Positions 20,529 through 30,779 of a stretch of 64,000 nucleotides of DNA are shown in pieces. Source of the stretch: JAAXGI01 sp965206975 (GTDB taxonomy: Bacteria > Gemmatimonadota > Gemmatimonadetes > Longimicrobiales > Gaopeijiaceae); the NCBI GenBank assembly GCA_965206975.1, contig OZ242253.1:3162001-3226000 (forward strand), in the 5' to 3' direction. The notes beneath the pieces are model-generated. The model searched no databases, was not told the DNA's origin, and worked only from the letters and a program-made list of their open reading frames with translations. Each line of letters opens with the position of its first letter. The first letter of the stretch is position 1. Position numbers and translations under genes: made by a program.

Positions 20529-20996
20529 ATGAGGATCGAGGAACGCTTTACAGTCGACGCCCCCGCCGATGAGGTGTGGGCGTTCCTGACCGACCCGGAG
20601 CGCGTGGCATCGGCGCTCCCGGGCGCAGAGATCCGCGAGCGGATCGACGAGAGGACCTATGCCGGGGGGATGGCGATGAAGGTGGGCCCCCTCGCGGTCG
20701 CGTACACGGGAACCGTATCTTTCGATCTCGATGAGGAGGAGCGGTCGGCGGTAGTCCAGGCCCGGGGCCAGGGCAAGGCCGGGATGGGCACGGCGAACAT
20801 GACGATGACGAGCCGGGTCTCGGCGCTTTCGGCCGAGGAGACCGCCGTCGCGGTCGAGGCGGACCTTACCGTCGCGGGGATCCTGGCGCAGCTCGGCCGC
20901 GGCATGATCCAGATCGTCTCCAAGAAGATGTTCGAGGAGTTTGCCGGGAACCTCGCGAGTGCGCTCGCGCCCCACGACCAGGAGGACGGTCCATGA
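20529..20996 (+). CDS. coxG: CoxG-type SRPBCC protein
   Basis: A 155-residue START/SRPBCC-fold protein (RIEERFTVDAPADEVWAFLT, DPERVASALPGAEI). It matches the CoxG/carbon-monoxide-dehydrogenase subunit G family, thought to recruit the enzyme to the membrane or bind quinone or lipid. It starts 20 bases after coxE and overlaps coxM by four bases (ATGA). The function of CoxG is partly inferred in the literature. No signal peptide or transmembrane segment is seen. Confidence 0.85.
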   Translation: MRIEERFTVDAPADEVWAFLTDPERVASALPGAEIRERIDERTYAGGMAMKVGPLAVAYTGTVSFDLDEEERSAVVQARGQGKAGMGTANMTMTSRVSALSAEETAVAVEADLTVAGILAQLGRGMIQIVSKKMFEEFAGNLASALAPHDQEDGP

Positions 20997-21859
20997 TCCC
21001 CCCGGAATTCGACTACCACGCACCGGCGAGCCTCGACGAAGCGCTGGCGCTCCTCGGCTCGCTCGCCGACCCCAAGGTGATGTCCGGCGGCCAGAGCCTC
21101 CTCCCGATGCTCAAGCTGCGGCTCGCGTCCCCGGCGAACATCGTCGACATCGGCCGGATTCCCGGACTCGACAAGGTCTCCGAGGAGGGCGGGTTTCTCC
21201 GGATCGGGGCTCTCGTCACCGAGACCCAGCTCGAGGGCGCACCGGAGGTTGCGGCAGGCTACCCGATCCTACTCGACACCGCCCGCGTGATCGCAGACCC
21301 GCTCGTCCGAAACCGCGCCACGGTCTGCGGGAACGTCGCCCACGGCGACCCGGCGAACGACCATCCGGCAACGATGCTCGCGCTCCGGGCCGATGTCGTG
21401 GCGACCGGGCCGGACGGCGAGCGGACGATCGCGATCGACGACTTCTTCCACGGCCTTTTCATGACGGCCCTCGCTGCGGATGAGATCCTCACCGAGCTCA
21501 GGATTCCGACTCCGCCTGCGGGGAGCGGAGGCGCCTACGTCAAGCTGGAGCGGAAGGTCGGCGACTACGCCGTGGCTGGGGCGGCCGTGCAGATCGCGCT
21601 CGCGGACGACGGCAGCGTCGCGGGCGCCGGGATCGGCCTCACGAACCTCGGCTTCGCTCCGATCCGGGCCTCCGGCGCGGAGGAGGCGCTGACGGGGCGG
21701 ATGGCGGATGGCGATGCCATCGCGGCCTCCGCAGCGGCGGCCGCCGACGCCGCGGACCCGGTCGCCGACCGGCGCGGCTCGGTGGAATACAAGAAAAACA
21801 TGGCCCGCGTCCTCACCGCGAGGGCCATCAGGCAGGCGCTCGAGCGCGCCGGAGGGTAG
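20993..21859 (+). CDS. coxM: aerobic CO dehydrogenase medium (FAD) subunit CoxM
   Basis: The FAD-binding PCMH-type subunit. The FAD-pyrophosphate motif is VMSGGQSLLPMLKLRL; the second flavin motif appears as RNRATVCGNVAHGDPANDHP. The C-terminal CO_deh_flav_C domain is present. It passes electrons from the iron-sulfur subunit to the respiratory chain. Length (288 aa) is normal for CoxM. Gene order M-S-L is the order typical of form I CO dehydrogenases. Confidence 0.9.
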   Translation: MIPPEFDYHAPASLDEALALLGSLADPKVMSGGQSLLPMLKLRLASPANIVDIGRIPGLDKVSEEGGFLRIGALVTETQLEGAPEVAAGYPILLDTARVIADPLVRNRATVCGNVAHGDPANDHPATMLALRADVVATGPDGERTIAIDDFFHGLFMTALAADEILTELRIPTPPAGSGGAYVKLERKVGDYAVAGAAVQIALADDGSVAGAGIGLTNLGFAPIRASGAEEALTGRMADGDAIAASAAAAADAADPVADRRGSVEYKKNMARVLTARAIRQALERAGG

Positions 21860-21863
21860 GCCA

Positions 21864-22342
<479 letters not shown>

Positions 22343-22343
<1 letters not shown>

Positions 22344-24709
22344 TGACACCCAGGACTTCGGCCGAGATCTGCGGGATGGGCCACTCCATGAAGCGCAAGG
22401 AGGACCCGCGCTTCCTCCAGGGACGTGGCAACTACATCGACGACTTCACGCTCCCGGGCATGCTCTGGCTGGACATCGTCCGGAGCCCGATCGCGTACGG
22501 GAAGATCAAGAACATCGACGCGAGCAAGGCGCTCGAGGTGCCCGGGGTGCTCGCCGTGCTCACCGGGAAGGACCTGGAGGCGTACAACCTCCACTGGATG
22601 CCGACGCTCATGTCGGATACGCAGATGGTGCTGCCGACCGACACGGTCATGTACCAGGCACAGGAGGTCGCCGGCGTGATCGCCACCTCGCGCTACGCGG
22701 CCGCCGACGGGGTCGCCGCCGTCGAGGTCGACTACGAGCCGATCAAGCCCGTGATCGACCCCTTCAAGGCGCTCGAGGACGACGCGCCCGTGCTCCGCAC
22801 GGACAAGGAGGGCCAGGCCGACAACCGGATCTGGCACTGGGAGGCGGGGGACAAGGAAGCAACGGAGCGGGTCTTCACCGACGCCGACGTCGTCGTGCGC
22901 GAGCGGATGCACATCCCGCGCATCCACGTTGCCTCGATCGAGACATGCGGGTGCCTCGCGGACTTCAATCCCGTCGAGGGCCACCTCACGGTCTACATGA
23001 CCACCCAGGCCCCCCACGCGATCCGCACCGTCCTCGCCCTCGTGGCCGGGCACGTGGGACTCTCGGAGGAGAAGATCCGCGTCGTCTCGCCCGACATCGG
23101 CGGCGGGTTCGGCGGGAAGGTCCCGGTCTATCCCGGTTACGTGATTGCGATCGCGGCGTCCGTCGTGCTCGGCAAGCCGGTCAAGTGGATCGAGGACCGG
23201 ATGGAGAACCTGCAGGCCGACTCCTTCGCTCGGGACTACCACATGGACGCCGAGATGGCGGCCGACGCGGACGGCAGGATCCGAGCAATCCGCATCAAGA
23301 CGATTGCGGACCACGGGTACGCGGACGCCCAGGCCGCGCCGTCCAAGTTTCCCGCAGGGCTCTTCTCGATCTGCACCGGTTCGTACGACATGGAGGAGGC
23401 GTACGCGGAGGTCGACGCGGTCTATACGAACAAGCCGCCGGGAGGGGTGGCGTACCGCTGCTCGTTCCGGGTGACGGAGGCCGTGCACTGCATCGAGCGC
23501 GTCGTCGACGTCCTGGCCCAGGAGCTGGGGCGGGACCCCGGCGAGCTCCGCGCGCAGAACTTCATCCCGAAGGAGGCCTTCCCATACACCTCCCCGCTCG
23601 GCTGGGAATACGACAGCGGGGACTACCACGCGGCGTACGAGAAGGCCAGGGAGATCATCGGCTACGACGAGCTCCGGAAGGAACAGGCCGAGAAGCGCGA
23701 GCGCGGCGAGCTGATGGGGATCGGGTTCTCGAGCTTCACCGAGATCCTCGGCGCGGGCCCCTCGAGTCAGTTCGACATCCTCGGGATCAAGATGTTCGAC
23801 TCGGCCGAGATCCGGATCCACCCGACCGGGAAGGCGATCGCCCGCTTCGGCACGAAGTCGCAGGGGCAGGGCCACGAGACCACCTACGCCCAGATCGTCG
23901 CGGAGGAGCTCGGCCTCCCCGCCGCCCACGTCCAGGTCGAGGAGGGAGACACGGATACGGCGCCCTACGGGCTCGGCACCTACGCGAGCCGCTCGACGCC
24001 CACGGCGGGGGCGGCCGCGGCGGTGGCGTGCCGGAAGATTCGTGAGAAGTCCGCGAAGATCGCCGCGCATCTCCTCGAGGTCGGGGAGGAGGACCTGGAG
24101 TGGGAGCCCGGGAAGTTCAGCGTGAAGGGCGCCCCCCAGAAGTCCGTCTCGATCCAGGACGTGGCTTTCGCCGCCTACACGAACCTGCCCCCGGGGCTCG
24201 AGCCGGGGCTCGAAGCCGTGAACTACTACGATCCACCCGCCCTCACCTACCCCTTCGGCACCTACATCTGCGTGGTCGACATCGACCGGGGAACAGGCGA
24301 GGTCTCCGTGCGGCGGTTCGTGGCCGTGGACGACTGCGGCAACATCATCAACCCCATGATCGTCGAGGGGCAGATCCACGGCGGACTGACCCAGGGGCTC
24401 GGACCGGCGCTCTTCGAGGAGATCCCCTACGACGAGGACGGGAACAACCTCGCCGGCTCGTTCATGGACTACCTCGTGCCGACGTCGATGGAGACGCCCG
24501 CGTGGGAAACCGCCCACACGGTGACGCCCTGTCCGCACCACCCGCTTGGCGCCAAGGGCGTGGGGGAGTCGGCCACGGTCGGGGCGCCGCCCGCGATCGT
24601 CAACGCGGTCGTCGACGCGCTCGCCCACCTAGGGGTCCGCCACATGGAGATCCCGATCACGCCCGACAAGGTGTGGGCGATACTGAGCGAGAACGGGGTG
24701 GCCGAGTAG
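22343..24709 (+). CDS. coxL: aerobic CO dehydrogenase large (Mo-Cu) subunit CoxL, form I
   Basis: The catalytic 788-residue molybdopterin-cytosine-dinucleotide subunit. The diagnostic form I active-site loop is GGVAYRCSFR; the copper-binding Cys is residue 373 (codon 23459-23461). Form II homologues have AYRGAGR instead. Other active-site landmarks are TTQAPHAIRT (the Mo-site Gln), GGGFGGK, and GAKGVGESATVGAP with the catalytic Glu at about 742. It oxidises CO to CO2 and feeds electrons through CoxS and CoxM. With the CoxD/E/G maturation genes upstream, the operon looks complete and functional, implying atmospheric or environmental CO as a supplementary energy source. Confidence 0.93.
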
Positions 24710-24815
24710 CGGGCGGGTACCCGACGAGCGTGGAGAACCGATGGAGAGACGACCGGTGCGAACACATGCCTCGATGGTGGCGGGCCGCCTCGGAGCCCGC
24801 GTTCGGAGGTTTACG

Positions 24816-25370
24816 ATGAAGGTCGCGCTCCGACGTCGTACGGTCTGGGCCTACTTCGCCTCTTTCAGCCTCCTTCTCGTGCTCAACCTCCTTCTGGGGT
24901 CTTACGCCGGGGGCCACGCGCAGCCGGCCGGTGGGTCCGGGGCCCAGGACGGCTGCCCCGGGGAGCGCATGGGGGTCCAGATCACGGGAGGCGAGTATCA
25001 GGGACGAACCGTGCCTGAGGCGGTCGTCAACGGAGAACCGTGGGGAGGCGCGTACTTCGAGGCGGGCATGCGGTCGTACTGGCACTGCCATCCCGGGGGT
25101 CAGATCCTCGTCGTCTGGGAGGGCGAGGGACGCGTCCAGAAACGCGGCGCGAGGGCCAGGGCGCTCCATCCGGGGGAGAGCGAATACGCGGGTCCTTGGG
25201 AAGAGCACTGGCATGGTGCATCGGCCGTCTCGGCCGCCCAGTACCTGCAGGTCTCGCTCCAGCCGACGGGCACGCTCTGGATGGAGGAGGTCGGACGGGA
25301 CGACTACCTCGGAAACGATGCGGGCATCAATTCGCGGAACGAGTTCCTGCGGACCGGCGTGAGGGAATAG
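24816..25370 (+). CDS. secreted or membrane-anchored cupin-domain protein
   Basis: The N-terminus (MKVALRRRTVWAYFASFSL and a hydrophobic run to SYAGGHAQPAGG) looks like a signal peptide or anchor. The rest is a single cupin barrel with AGMRSYWHCHPGGQILVVWE and EHWHGASAVSAAQYLQ, whose histidines could bind a metal. Small secreted cupins of this kind are often annotated as carboxymuconolactone-decarboxylase-like or quercetinase-like; the actual activity is not predictable. The frame is open from 24741, but the ATG at 24816 gives a better signal sequence. It follows coxL by ~100 bases and may or may not be in that operon. Confidence 0.65.
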   Translation: MKVALRRRTVWAYFASFSLLLVLNLLLGSYAGGHAQPAGGSGAQDGCPGERMGVQITGGEYQGRTVPEAVVNGEPWGGAYFEAGMRSYWHCHPGGQILVVWEGEGRVQKRGARARALHPGESEYAGPWEEHWHGASAVSAAQYLQVSLQPTGTLWMEEVGRDDYLGNDAGINSRNEFLRTGVRE

Positions 25371-25555
25371 CCTCAGAATCGTTAACCCGAAGACGGGTCG
25401 TCGCCCTCACTGAATCGACTCTAAGTGATTGGTGCTCATGGTGTAATCGACTAGCGGTCCCACCGCGTGCCCCCAACTGTTGCCCCAACGCTGTTCCGGC
25501 CCTCCAGTCCCTGCGTGTGTCCATCTACGCTCGGCGCCCATCAACCTCCTGAAGA

Positions 25556-27520
25556 TCAGTCTAAGCCGACCATCTCGAGTAGGAGAAGTGCGTTCCGGGA
25601 GGTGGCCGGTCCGTCCCGCAGCACATAATCGAATTCCAGTCGCCGCCTGCCTTCCACGAGGCGGACTTCTTCGCGGAAGTGCACATCTCTGGTGCTTGCC
25701 TTGAGCGGCTCGGTTGATGCGAGCGTGAGGTCGTGCGTACTGACGGCTCCCACGGCCGTGGTCCGAAGGAGGTGCTGGAGGATGATCCGGGCAGCGGTCA
25801 GGCGGTCCTCCGAGTTGGTCCCCGTGAGGATCTCGTCAAGGAGAAAGAGGATCGGTCCCGCGCGCGCACCGTCTACCACACGCTTGAGCCGCTTCAGCTC
25901 CGCAAGAAAGTGAGAAACCCCTTCCTGGAGGCTGTCACTGACTCGCATGACTGTCCACGGAAGCAACGGCCTGGTGCGAAATTGCCGGGCGCAGACCGGC
26001 CCACCGATGAGTGCGAGGATCTGGTTCGCGCCGATGGACCGAAGAAGGGTCGACTTCCCGGCCATGTTTGAACCCGTGACGAGCAGGAGCGAGTGGGCGG
26101 AGGGAAGCTCCACATCATTCCGTACGCAGGTCTCGGGATCCAGCAGCGGATGGCCGAGTGCAGTGGCCCTGACGTTGCAACCGTCATCTGAGCTTAGCTC
26201 TGGAAAGGACCAATCTGGGTGGTCAAAGGAGAGGCTGGCGAGTGCGGAGAGAACCTCGATTTCACCGAGGCACCGTATCCACTCGCGGCACGCGGCGCCG
26301 TACCTGGCGTGCCATTTCTCGAGTCTGTCTGCCACGTGGAGGTCCCACGAGCACAGAGCGACCAAGGGAACGTGCAGGACGGACCTGTGCATGCTCGCTA
26401 GATCCGCGAGTCGCACCAGGCGATGAATCGACCGTCTTGCTCCGGGGCCTGGAGTCCGAAGAGTGCGTCGGAGCTCATCGAGGAGACTGCTGTCGCCGGG
26501 AATCTCCTCGGCAGCACCAAGAGTCGCAGCCGACCCGCCCAGTACACCTCGGGCTGCTTCCGCGGCGCGGAGAGTCGGCGAGGTGCCCCTCGAGGTCGCA
26601 CGATACAGCACGAGCGCGCTTATGGCTCCAAGGATCGGGAATAGCCCTGGAGTCCAGCCGAGTAGCCAAGCGGTCAACGAGATCGGCGTGAACACCCCGA
26701 GGAATCGGCCAATGAGGAGAAGGCCAGGATGCTGTTCAAGCCATCTTGGCTCCTCGAGCCATGCAAGGAATCCCGCCTCTTCCCCAAAAATTCCTCCGGA
26801 TTGCTGCCCTTCCCGTGCGAGAAGCTCCAGCCTCTCCCGGAACGCACCCTCGCTCGCGAGGGCGCGGACGACATCTTGCCGTCTTCGAAGGTCCTCGATC
26901 CACTCCGGACCGGGATTCGTCGCAGGTTTTTCCCAATCGTGATGGAGGTCTCTGAGCAGTTCCCGAGCGCCGGATGGGCGTAGCGCAAGCGGATTCAACA
27001 ATACGTGGGCGAGCAGCGTCTTTCCCGGGGCTGTTGTGACGCGCCCGAGCAAATGGGTCAGCGACGCTCGTCCGACCACGTCGAGGTCGCCCGCGTAGGG
27101 GTGTTGGGACAGCATCCCGATGGTCACCGGGTCCGGCAGTCCCTCCCACCTCCGCTCAAGCCGGGCTCCAGCCTCCCGGCTGATCGTTTCCTTCAGGCGT
27201 TCTCGCGCCGACCTCTTACGGAGGTCACTGTGTAGCCAGACCAAACTGAGGAATAGGGCCAGCCCCGCTCCTCCAGAACCAAGGAGCACGGCCCACGACT
27301 CACGGCCGGTGGTCTCAAGCAGCAAGATGCAGGCGGTCGCGGCGAGAAACACGACCAGCCTGAGTTGCGACACCCGGAGTGCGTGCCGCTCTAGGCGCAG
27401 CGCATTCGCTGAAGCCTGGATTTCCTGTTTCCGGTAGTGCTCAGCGGGGCCGCGGATCACTGGTGACCATCCGCCCAGGGCAGCCTCACTCTTGAGTGGT
27501 GGCGGGCTGCACATGCCCAT
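25556..27520 (-). CDS. membrane-anchored MutS-family ATPase
   Basis: A ~650-residue MutS-related protein without the mismatch-recognition domain. Two hydrophobic hairpins (residues ~50-90 and ~275-315) should anchor it in the membrane. The C-terminal ATPase has Walker A TGSNMAGKSTLLRSIG, Walker B FLLDEILTGTNSEDR and the MutS H-loop region GAVSTHDLTLAS. This is the small group of membrane MutS-like proteins common in Bacteroidota and Gemmatimonadota, whose role is unknown. Possible starts include the ATG at 27520 and a GTG at 27460 just before PAEHYRKQEIQASANALRL. Confidence 0.8.
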   Translation of the reverse strand: MGMCSPPPLKSEAALGGWSPVIRGPAEHYRKQEIQASANALRLERHALRVSQLRLVVFLAATACILLLETTGRESWAVLLGSGGAGLALFLSLVWLHSDLRKRSARERLKETISREAGARLERRWEGLPDPVTIGMLSQHPYAGDLDVVGRASLTHLLGRVTTAPGKTLLAHVLLNPLALRPSGARELLRDLHHDWEKPATNPGPEWIEDLRRRQDVVRALASEGAFRERLELLAREGQQSGGIFGEEAGFLAWLEEPRWLEQHPGLLLIGRFLGVFTPISLTAWLLGWTPGLFPILGAISALVLYRATSRGTSPTLRAAEAARGVLGGSAATLGAAEEIPGDSSLLDELRRTLRTPGPGARRSIHRLVRLADLASMHRSVLHVPLVALCSWDLHVADRLEKWHARYGAACREWIRCLGEIEVLSALASLSFDHPDWSFPELSSDDGCNVRATALGHPLLDPETCVRNDVELPSAHSLLLVTGSNMAGKSTLLRSIGANQILALIGGPVCARQFRTRPLLPWTVMRVSDSLQEGVSHFLAELKRLKRVVDGARAGPILFLLDEILTGTNSEDRLTAARIILQHLLRTTAVGAVSTHDLTLASTEPLKASTRDVHFREEVRLVEGRRRLEFDYVLRDGPATSRNALLLLEMVGLD

Positions 27521-27530
27521 CCCCGGTCCT

Positions 27531-27690
27531 TCATCTGAGCACCTGCACTGGATCGAGTTGGCTCGCCACTCGGGTGGGCACCGCGGAGGCGAGGATCACC
27601 ACGACTTCTAGAGCGGCTGCGGTGGCCAGAAGCACTGTAGGATCCAGTCGATGAACTCGCCAGCGCCGCGTCGCGCCCACACGCCGTCTG
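27531..27690 (-). pseudogene. C-terminal remnant of an FtsX/MacB-like (ADOP-type) permease
   Basis: A minus-strand frame ending at the TGA at 27531-27533 reads GATRRWRVHRLDPTVLLATA and continues through a hydrophobic segment to SQLDPVQVLR. That is the hallmark end of FtsX-fold permeases: last transmembrane helix, then P-x-R-x-A-x-x-x-D-P-x-x-x-LR. Only the last ~50 residues are recognisable. Upstream (27690-28033) the frames are disrupted and I can identify no more of the protein, though a gene-like fragment reading GLTAVLAGSTPIPAGERLEY occurs near 27900-28010. Probably the debris of a permease and another gene at the edge of the mobile region. Confidence 0.5.
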
Positions 27691-28033
27691 CATCACCGGT
27701 TCGTCGCGAATGGCGTCTTGGTCTTTCAGATCTTCGTATCCCAACGCGAGCCCATGCACGCGCTGACGCAGCGGGGGTATCGAAAGAGTTCCGACTGAGT
27801 CCGAGAGCCAGACCATGCCCCGCCGCGGAGGCTCGATCTGCTCGCCGGAAGGCCTGGTCGCGGTGCAGTCGCAGCCGTTCATCCGCGGCGGTTCATCCGG
27901 CGCCGTGGTCGGCGAGGACCACGGCCCCAAACGGCGCGAGGTACTCGAGCCGCTCCCCGGCAGGAATTGGGGTCGACCCGGCGAGCACGGCGGTGAGCCC
28001 CCCGCCGGTCCTCCAGGGCTGCACGGGTGAAAT

Positions 28034-28915
28034 CTACAGCCCGGGCCCGCCCGGGGAGAGCTTGCCGAGCACCCGCTCCGCGCGCGGCCCATTCGCGTGC
28101 ATCCGGAACCCTGCGGCGGCCCTAGCCCGGACGTATCCCTCGCGGTAGTGGTCCGTGGTAACCTCGATGTTGACGCGGCCGCCTCGCCCGTCGGCGCCCA
28201 CGTACTCGATCTGAGCGTCGGGGTAAAGGACGCGTCCCTCCTCGTCGATCGGGAGGCCGAGCTCCGTTGCGGCGCGGTGGCGCTCGGCATCGGCGGCCCG
28301 CCGCCCGCCTCTCAGCCGTGCGGACTCACTCCGGCCGAGCACCACCGCCCTGAGCTCGTTGTCGAGGCGGACCCGCTGGACCCGGGCTCCTTCCGCGTCG
28401 AGGCGCTGGCGCTCCCGCCGGCAGGCCCGATAGATCCCCGCGTCGTGAGTGAGATGGTCGCGCCGGAGGCGAAGCGCCCAGGTGAACTTCTGCCCGGGGT
28501 CGAGGCCCTGTCCGGCGGCAAGGTCGCGGAGCACAGATGCCCCCTTCCGGGTGAGGGAGAGGAGCTCGAACGGCCTTCCCCCCGGGTCCTTCGCCGTGGA
28601 CTCCTTCGCAAGCCCCTCGCGGATCCAGGCGTTCACGGCGCGACGCGTCACCCGGAGGTTCCTGCCGAAGTGGACCTCGGCCAGCTCCCGCAACGGAACG
28701 CAGGCGTAGATCCCGACGTCCGCGAGCGCCCGTTCGGAGCGGTCGTGGAAGGTGAGGGGCCGCCGAGTACCGCCTCTCTCCCGCTCCCGGCCCTCCTGCT
28801 CCCGGCCTTCCTGCTCCCGGCCTTCCTGCTCCCGGCCCTCCCGCTCCCGTGCGGGGCCGGGGCGGCGGACCTCCGGTACGGTCCGCGGGTCCTCGACGAT
28901 TGTGCGTCCTCGCAT
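28034..28915 (-). CDS. replication-relaxation (Replic_Relax) family protein of a mobile element
   Basis: A 293-residue protein. After a low-complexity N-terminus, a winged-helix-like domain (GIYACVPLRELAEVHFG, then RRAVNAWIREGLAKES) is followed by the family's core: LRLRRDHLTHDAGIYRACRR, YPDAQIEYVGADGRGGRVN and VNIEVTTDHYREGYVRARAA. The family occurs on plasmids and conjugative elements, usually close to a TraD/VirD4 ATPase, as here. Residues ~25-45 are a tandem pentapeptide repeat EGREQ encoded by near-perfect 15-base units at about 28788-28850. Role inferred: DNA processing or replication control of the element. Confidence 0.65.
   Translation of the reverse strand: MRGRTIVEDPRTVPEVRRPGPAREREGREQEGREQEGREQEGRERERGGTRRPLTFHDRSERALADVGIYACVPLRELAEVHFGRNLRVTRRAVNAWIREGLAKESTAKDPGGRPFELLSLTRKGASVLRDLAAGQGLDPGQKFTWALRLRRDHLTHDAGIYRACRRERQRLDAEGARVQRVRLDNELRAVVLGRSESARLRGGRRAADAERHRAATELGLPIDEEGRVLYPDAQIEYVGADGRGGRVNIEVTTDHYREGYVRARAAAGFRMHANGPRAERVLGKLSPGGPGL
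28788..28850 (-). repeat. 15-bp tandem repeat encoding (EGREQ)n
   Basis: About four copies of a 15-base unit (plus-strand consensus CTCCCGGCCTTCCTG) lie head to tail inside the replication-relaxation gene and encode repeated EGREQ/EGRER residues. Units differ by only one or two bases, so copy number probably varies by slippage. As the period is a multiple of three, changes would not break the reading frame. Confidence 0.75.
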
Positions 28916-29101
28916 CTCTCTTCCTCCTTCAGTCCGGTGTCAGCGGTCTCTCGCGCAGCTCTGCTCGGGGATCGGGAGCCGGCGCGGCGGCCGCAGCCCG
29001 CTGGATCTCCCTGGGGGTCCTCCTGCAGCGCCGCGACCCACACCTCGACGTGGGCCGCGCGCTGCCTCGGGTCGTGGCCCACCCCCACCCGCTCGCCCGC
29101 T

Positions 29102-30745
29102 TCACAGCCGCCCCTCCTCCCGGAGCCGCCAGTAGTCCGCCTCCCTCGGGAGGTAGTGCGGCTTCAGGTAGACGTGCCGGGCGGGGAGCGACCTCGTCCC
29201 GTCGTAGGGGAGGCAGATCGCCTGGCAGTTGTCGAGGAGAGAGAACGCCCGCGCCAGGAACACCGGCTTCCGGGACCGCCGGAACGACTTGCTCGCCCCG
29301 ATCGTCCCCTGCCCGCCCCCCGGGCACTCCGAGAGGAGCGAGAACTCGGGCTGCCCCGTCGTCTCGGTGAACGTGTAGGAGGGCACGGTCTTCATCACGC
29401 TCCCGCACATCTTCGAGGCGATCTTCGCCGAAGACTCGTCGGAGAGCGATAGGAAGATCCGGGTCCTGAGGGTCTGGACGAGGGTCCGCCACGCCTCGGT
29501 GCCCGGGAGGACGGAGCAGAGGGGCGAGATCGACTGCGTCGCGACGAGTCGGGATGCAGCGGCACTGGCGGGTGAACGCGAACGCCGTCTCGCCCCCCTG
29601 GGATCGTCCTCCCCCACGGTGGCGAACGCCTGGTACTCGTCGCAGATGAAGGCGGCGGGCCGGAGGTAGCGTCCGGGGTGCCGGGCAGCCTCTGCCGGCC
29701 GGAGGAGGAGTGCCTGCATCCAGGCGTTCTTGAGAAGAACGCGGAGCCCCGGGAGTGGCCGGCCGCTGGCCGCTTCGCCGTACCAGTAGCGCGGATCGCT
29801 ACCTGCATATGTGTCCTCCTCCGGTCCCTGCGGCGGGGGACAGAACACGCTCGCGACCTGCGGCTGGTCGAACAGCGAGAGGAAGACCGAGATCCCCTCG
29901 GCGATCGAGGTGCGGAGCTTCGCGTTGAGCGCCGTCCAGTGTCGCTCCGGTACCACCGCTCGATCGCCTCCACTGGGGCCCTGAGCTCGCTCCCGGCTCC
30001 GTCCCCCGCATTCCTTGATCTCGAAGGGGATCCCGAGCTCGCCGAGCCGCTCCCGGAGCGCCGGATCGAGGCGGCACGTCGCCACCTCCTCCCCGGGGGG
30101 CTGCCGCCACATCCACTCGCCGAGCGCCTGGGCGGCGGCGAAGAGATCTCCCCCGGAGATCACGGCCTCTTGCAAGCACGCCTCGGCCGCGAGCTCCCGA
30201 GCCTCCGCGATCCGCTCGGCGAAGAACTCCGCGTCGATCGTGCAGCGGTAGATGTCCTGGAGGGTGACCCAGCCCCCGGGCAGGAGCCGGTGGAGTTCGA
30301 TGATCCAGCGGACGAGGTTCGTGTAGGCCTGCCGCCAGAACGGATCCCGGCTCTTGCCGAAGAGCTGGTTGATGAGCGTAGAGACGCTGTAGGCGAGCAA
30401 GTAGGTGTCGAGGAGCGGGTCGTCGAGTGGGTTCCACTGCCAAGCCCCGTCGAGCCCGATCTCGAGGTAGTCCGCCCCGCGCCCGGCCTCCTCGAGGATC
30501 CGCCGGACCCCGTGGCAGAAGTCGCCATTGACCTCGAGGACGAGCGCGCTCGCGCGGCGTCCAGGGCGGTTGGCCTGCCAGGAGAGGATCTGCCTTGCGA
30601 AGGGGTGCATGCACGCGGAGGTCTTCCCGTAGCCGACGGCGCCTACGACGAGGACGCCGGTGTAGAGCCCCGTCTCGGGGATCGTGAGCCAGGAGGGTCG
30701 CTTGCTCTCCCGCGGAGCGGTGGGGCGGTGAAGCTCCCCGATCAC
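29102..30745 (-). CDS. TraG/TraD/VirD4-like conjugative coupling ATPase, main part
   Basis: The type IV coupling protein that brings relaxase-DNA to the conjugation channel. Walker A GAVGYGKTSACMHP is at residues ~35-48 of this frame; Walker B AAFICDEYQAFATVGEDD sits around residue 380; ATQSISPLCSVLPGTEAWR follows, as in the family. The ATG at 30745 is not the true start: the N-terminal membrane part is encoded just upstream in another frame (30780-31049), split by a break at a run of seven Gs. Within 29560-29610 about 16 codons read better in a neighbouring frame (GETAFAFTRQCRCIPT), implying two compensating indels. It may be inactive unless these are sequence errors. Confidence 0.75.
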   Translation of the reverse strand: MIGELHRPTAPRESKRPSWLTIPETGLYTGVLVVGAVGYGKTSACMHPFARQILSWQANRPGRRASALVLEVNGDFCHGVRRILEEAGRGADYLEIGLDGAWQWNPLDDPLLDTYLLAYSVSTLINQLFGKSRDPFWRQAYTNLVRWIIELHRLLPGGWVTLQDIYRCTIDAEFFAERIAEARELAAEACLQEAVISGGDLFAAAQALGEWMWRQPPGEEVATCRLDPALRERLGELGIPFEIKECGGRSRERAQGPSGGDRAVVPERHWTALNAKLRTSIAEGISVFLSLFDQPQVASVFCPPPQGPEEDTYAGSDPRYWYGEAASGRPLPGLRVLLKNAWMQALLLRPAEAARHPGRYLRPAAFICDEYQAFATVGEDDPRGARRRSRSPASAAASRLVATQSISPLCSVLPGTEAWRTLVQTLRTRIFLSLSDESSAKIASKMCGSVMKTVPSYTFTETTGQPEFSLLSECPGGGQGTIGASKSFRRSRKPVFLARAFSLLDNCQAICLPYDGTRSLPARHVYLKPHYLPREADYWRLREEGRL

Positions 30746-30779
30746 GAGCGAGGTCCCCGGGTCCTCCGGGAGGCCGGCC

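Noticed and set aside
25371..25555. Possible tRNA or attachment site between the cupin and MutS-like genes.
   Set aside because: No cloverleaf or TPsiC-like box could be found; only ordinary intergenic sequence.
28788..28850. Tandem repeat considered as a CRISPR-like array.
   Set aside because: The units are 15 bases with no spacers and lie inside a coding sequence encoding EGREQ repeats; it is a simple tandem repeat.
28097..29452. A ~450-codon plus-strand open frame across the replication-relaxation and coupling-protein genes.
   Set aside because: Its translation is Pro/Arg/Gly-rich with no motif; the minus-strand genes are recognisable.
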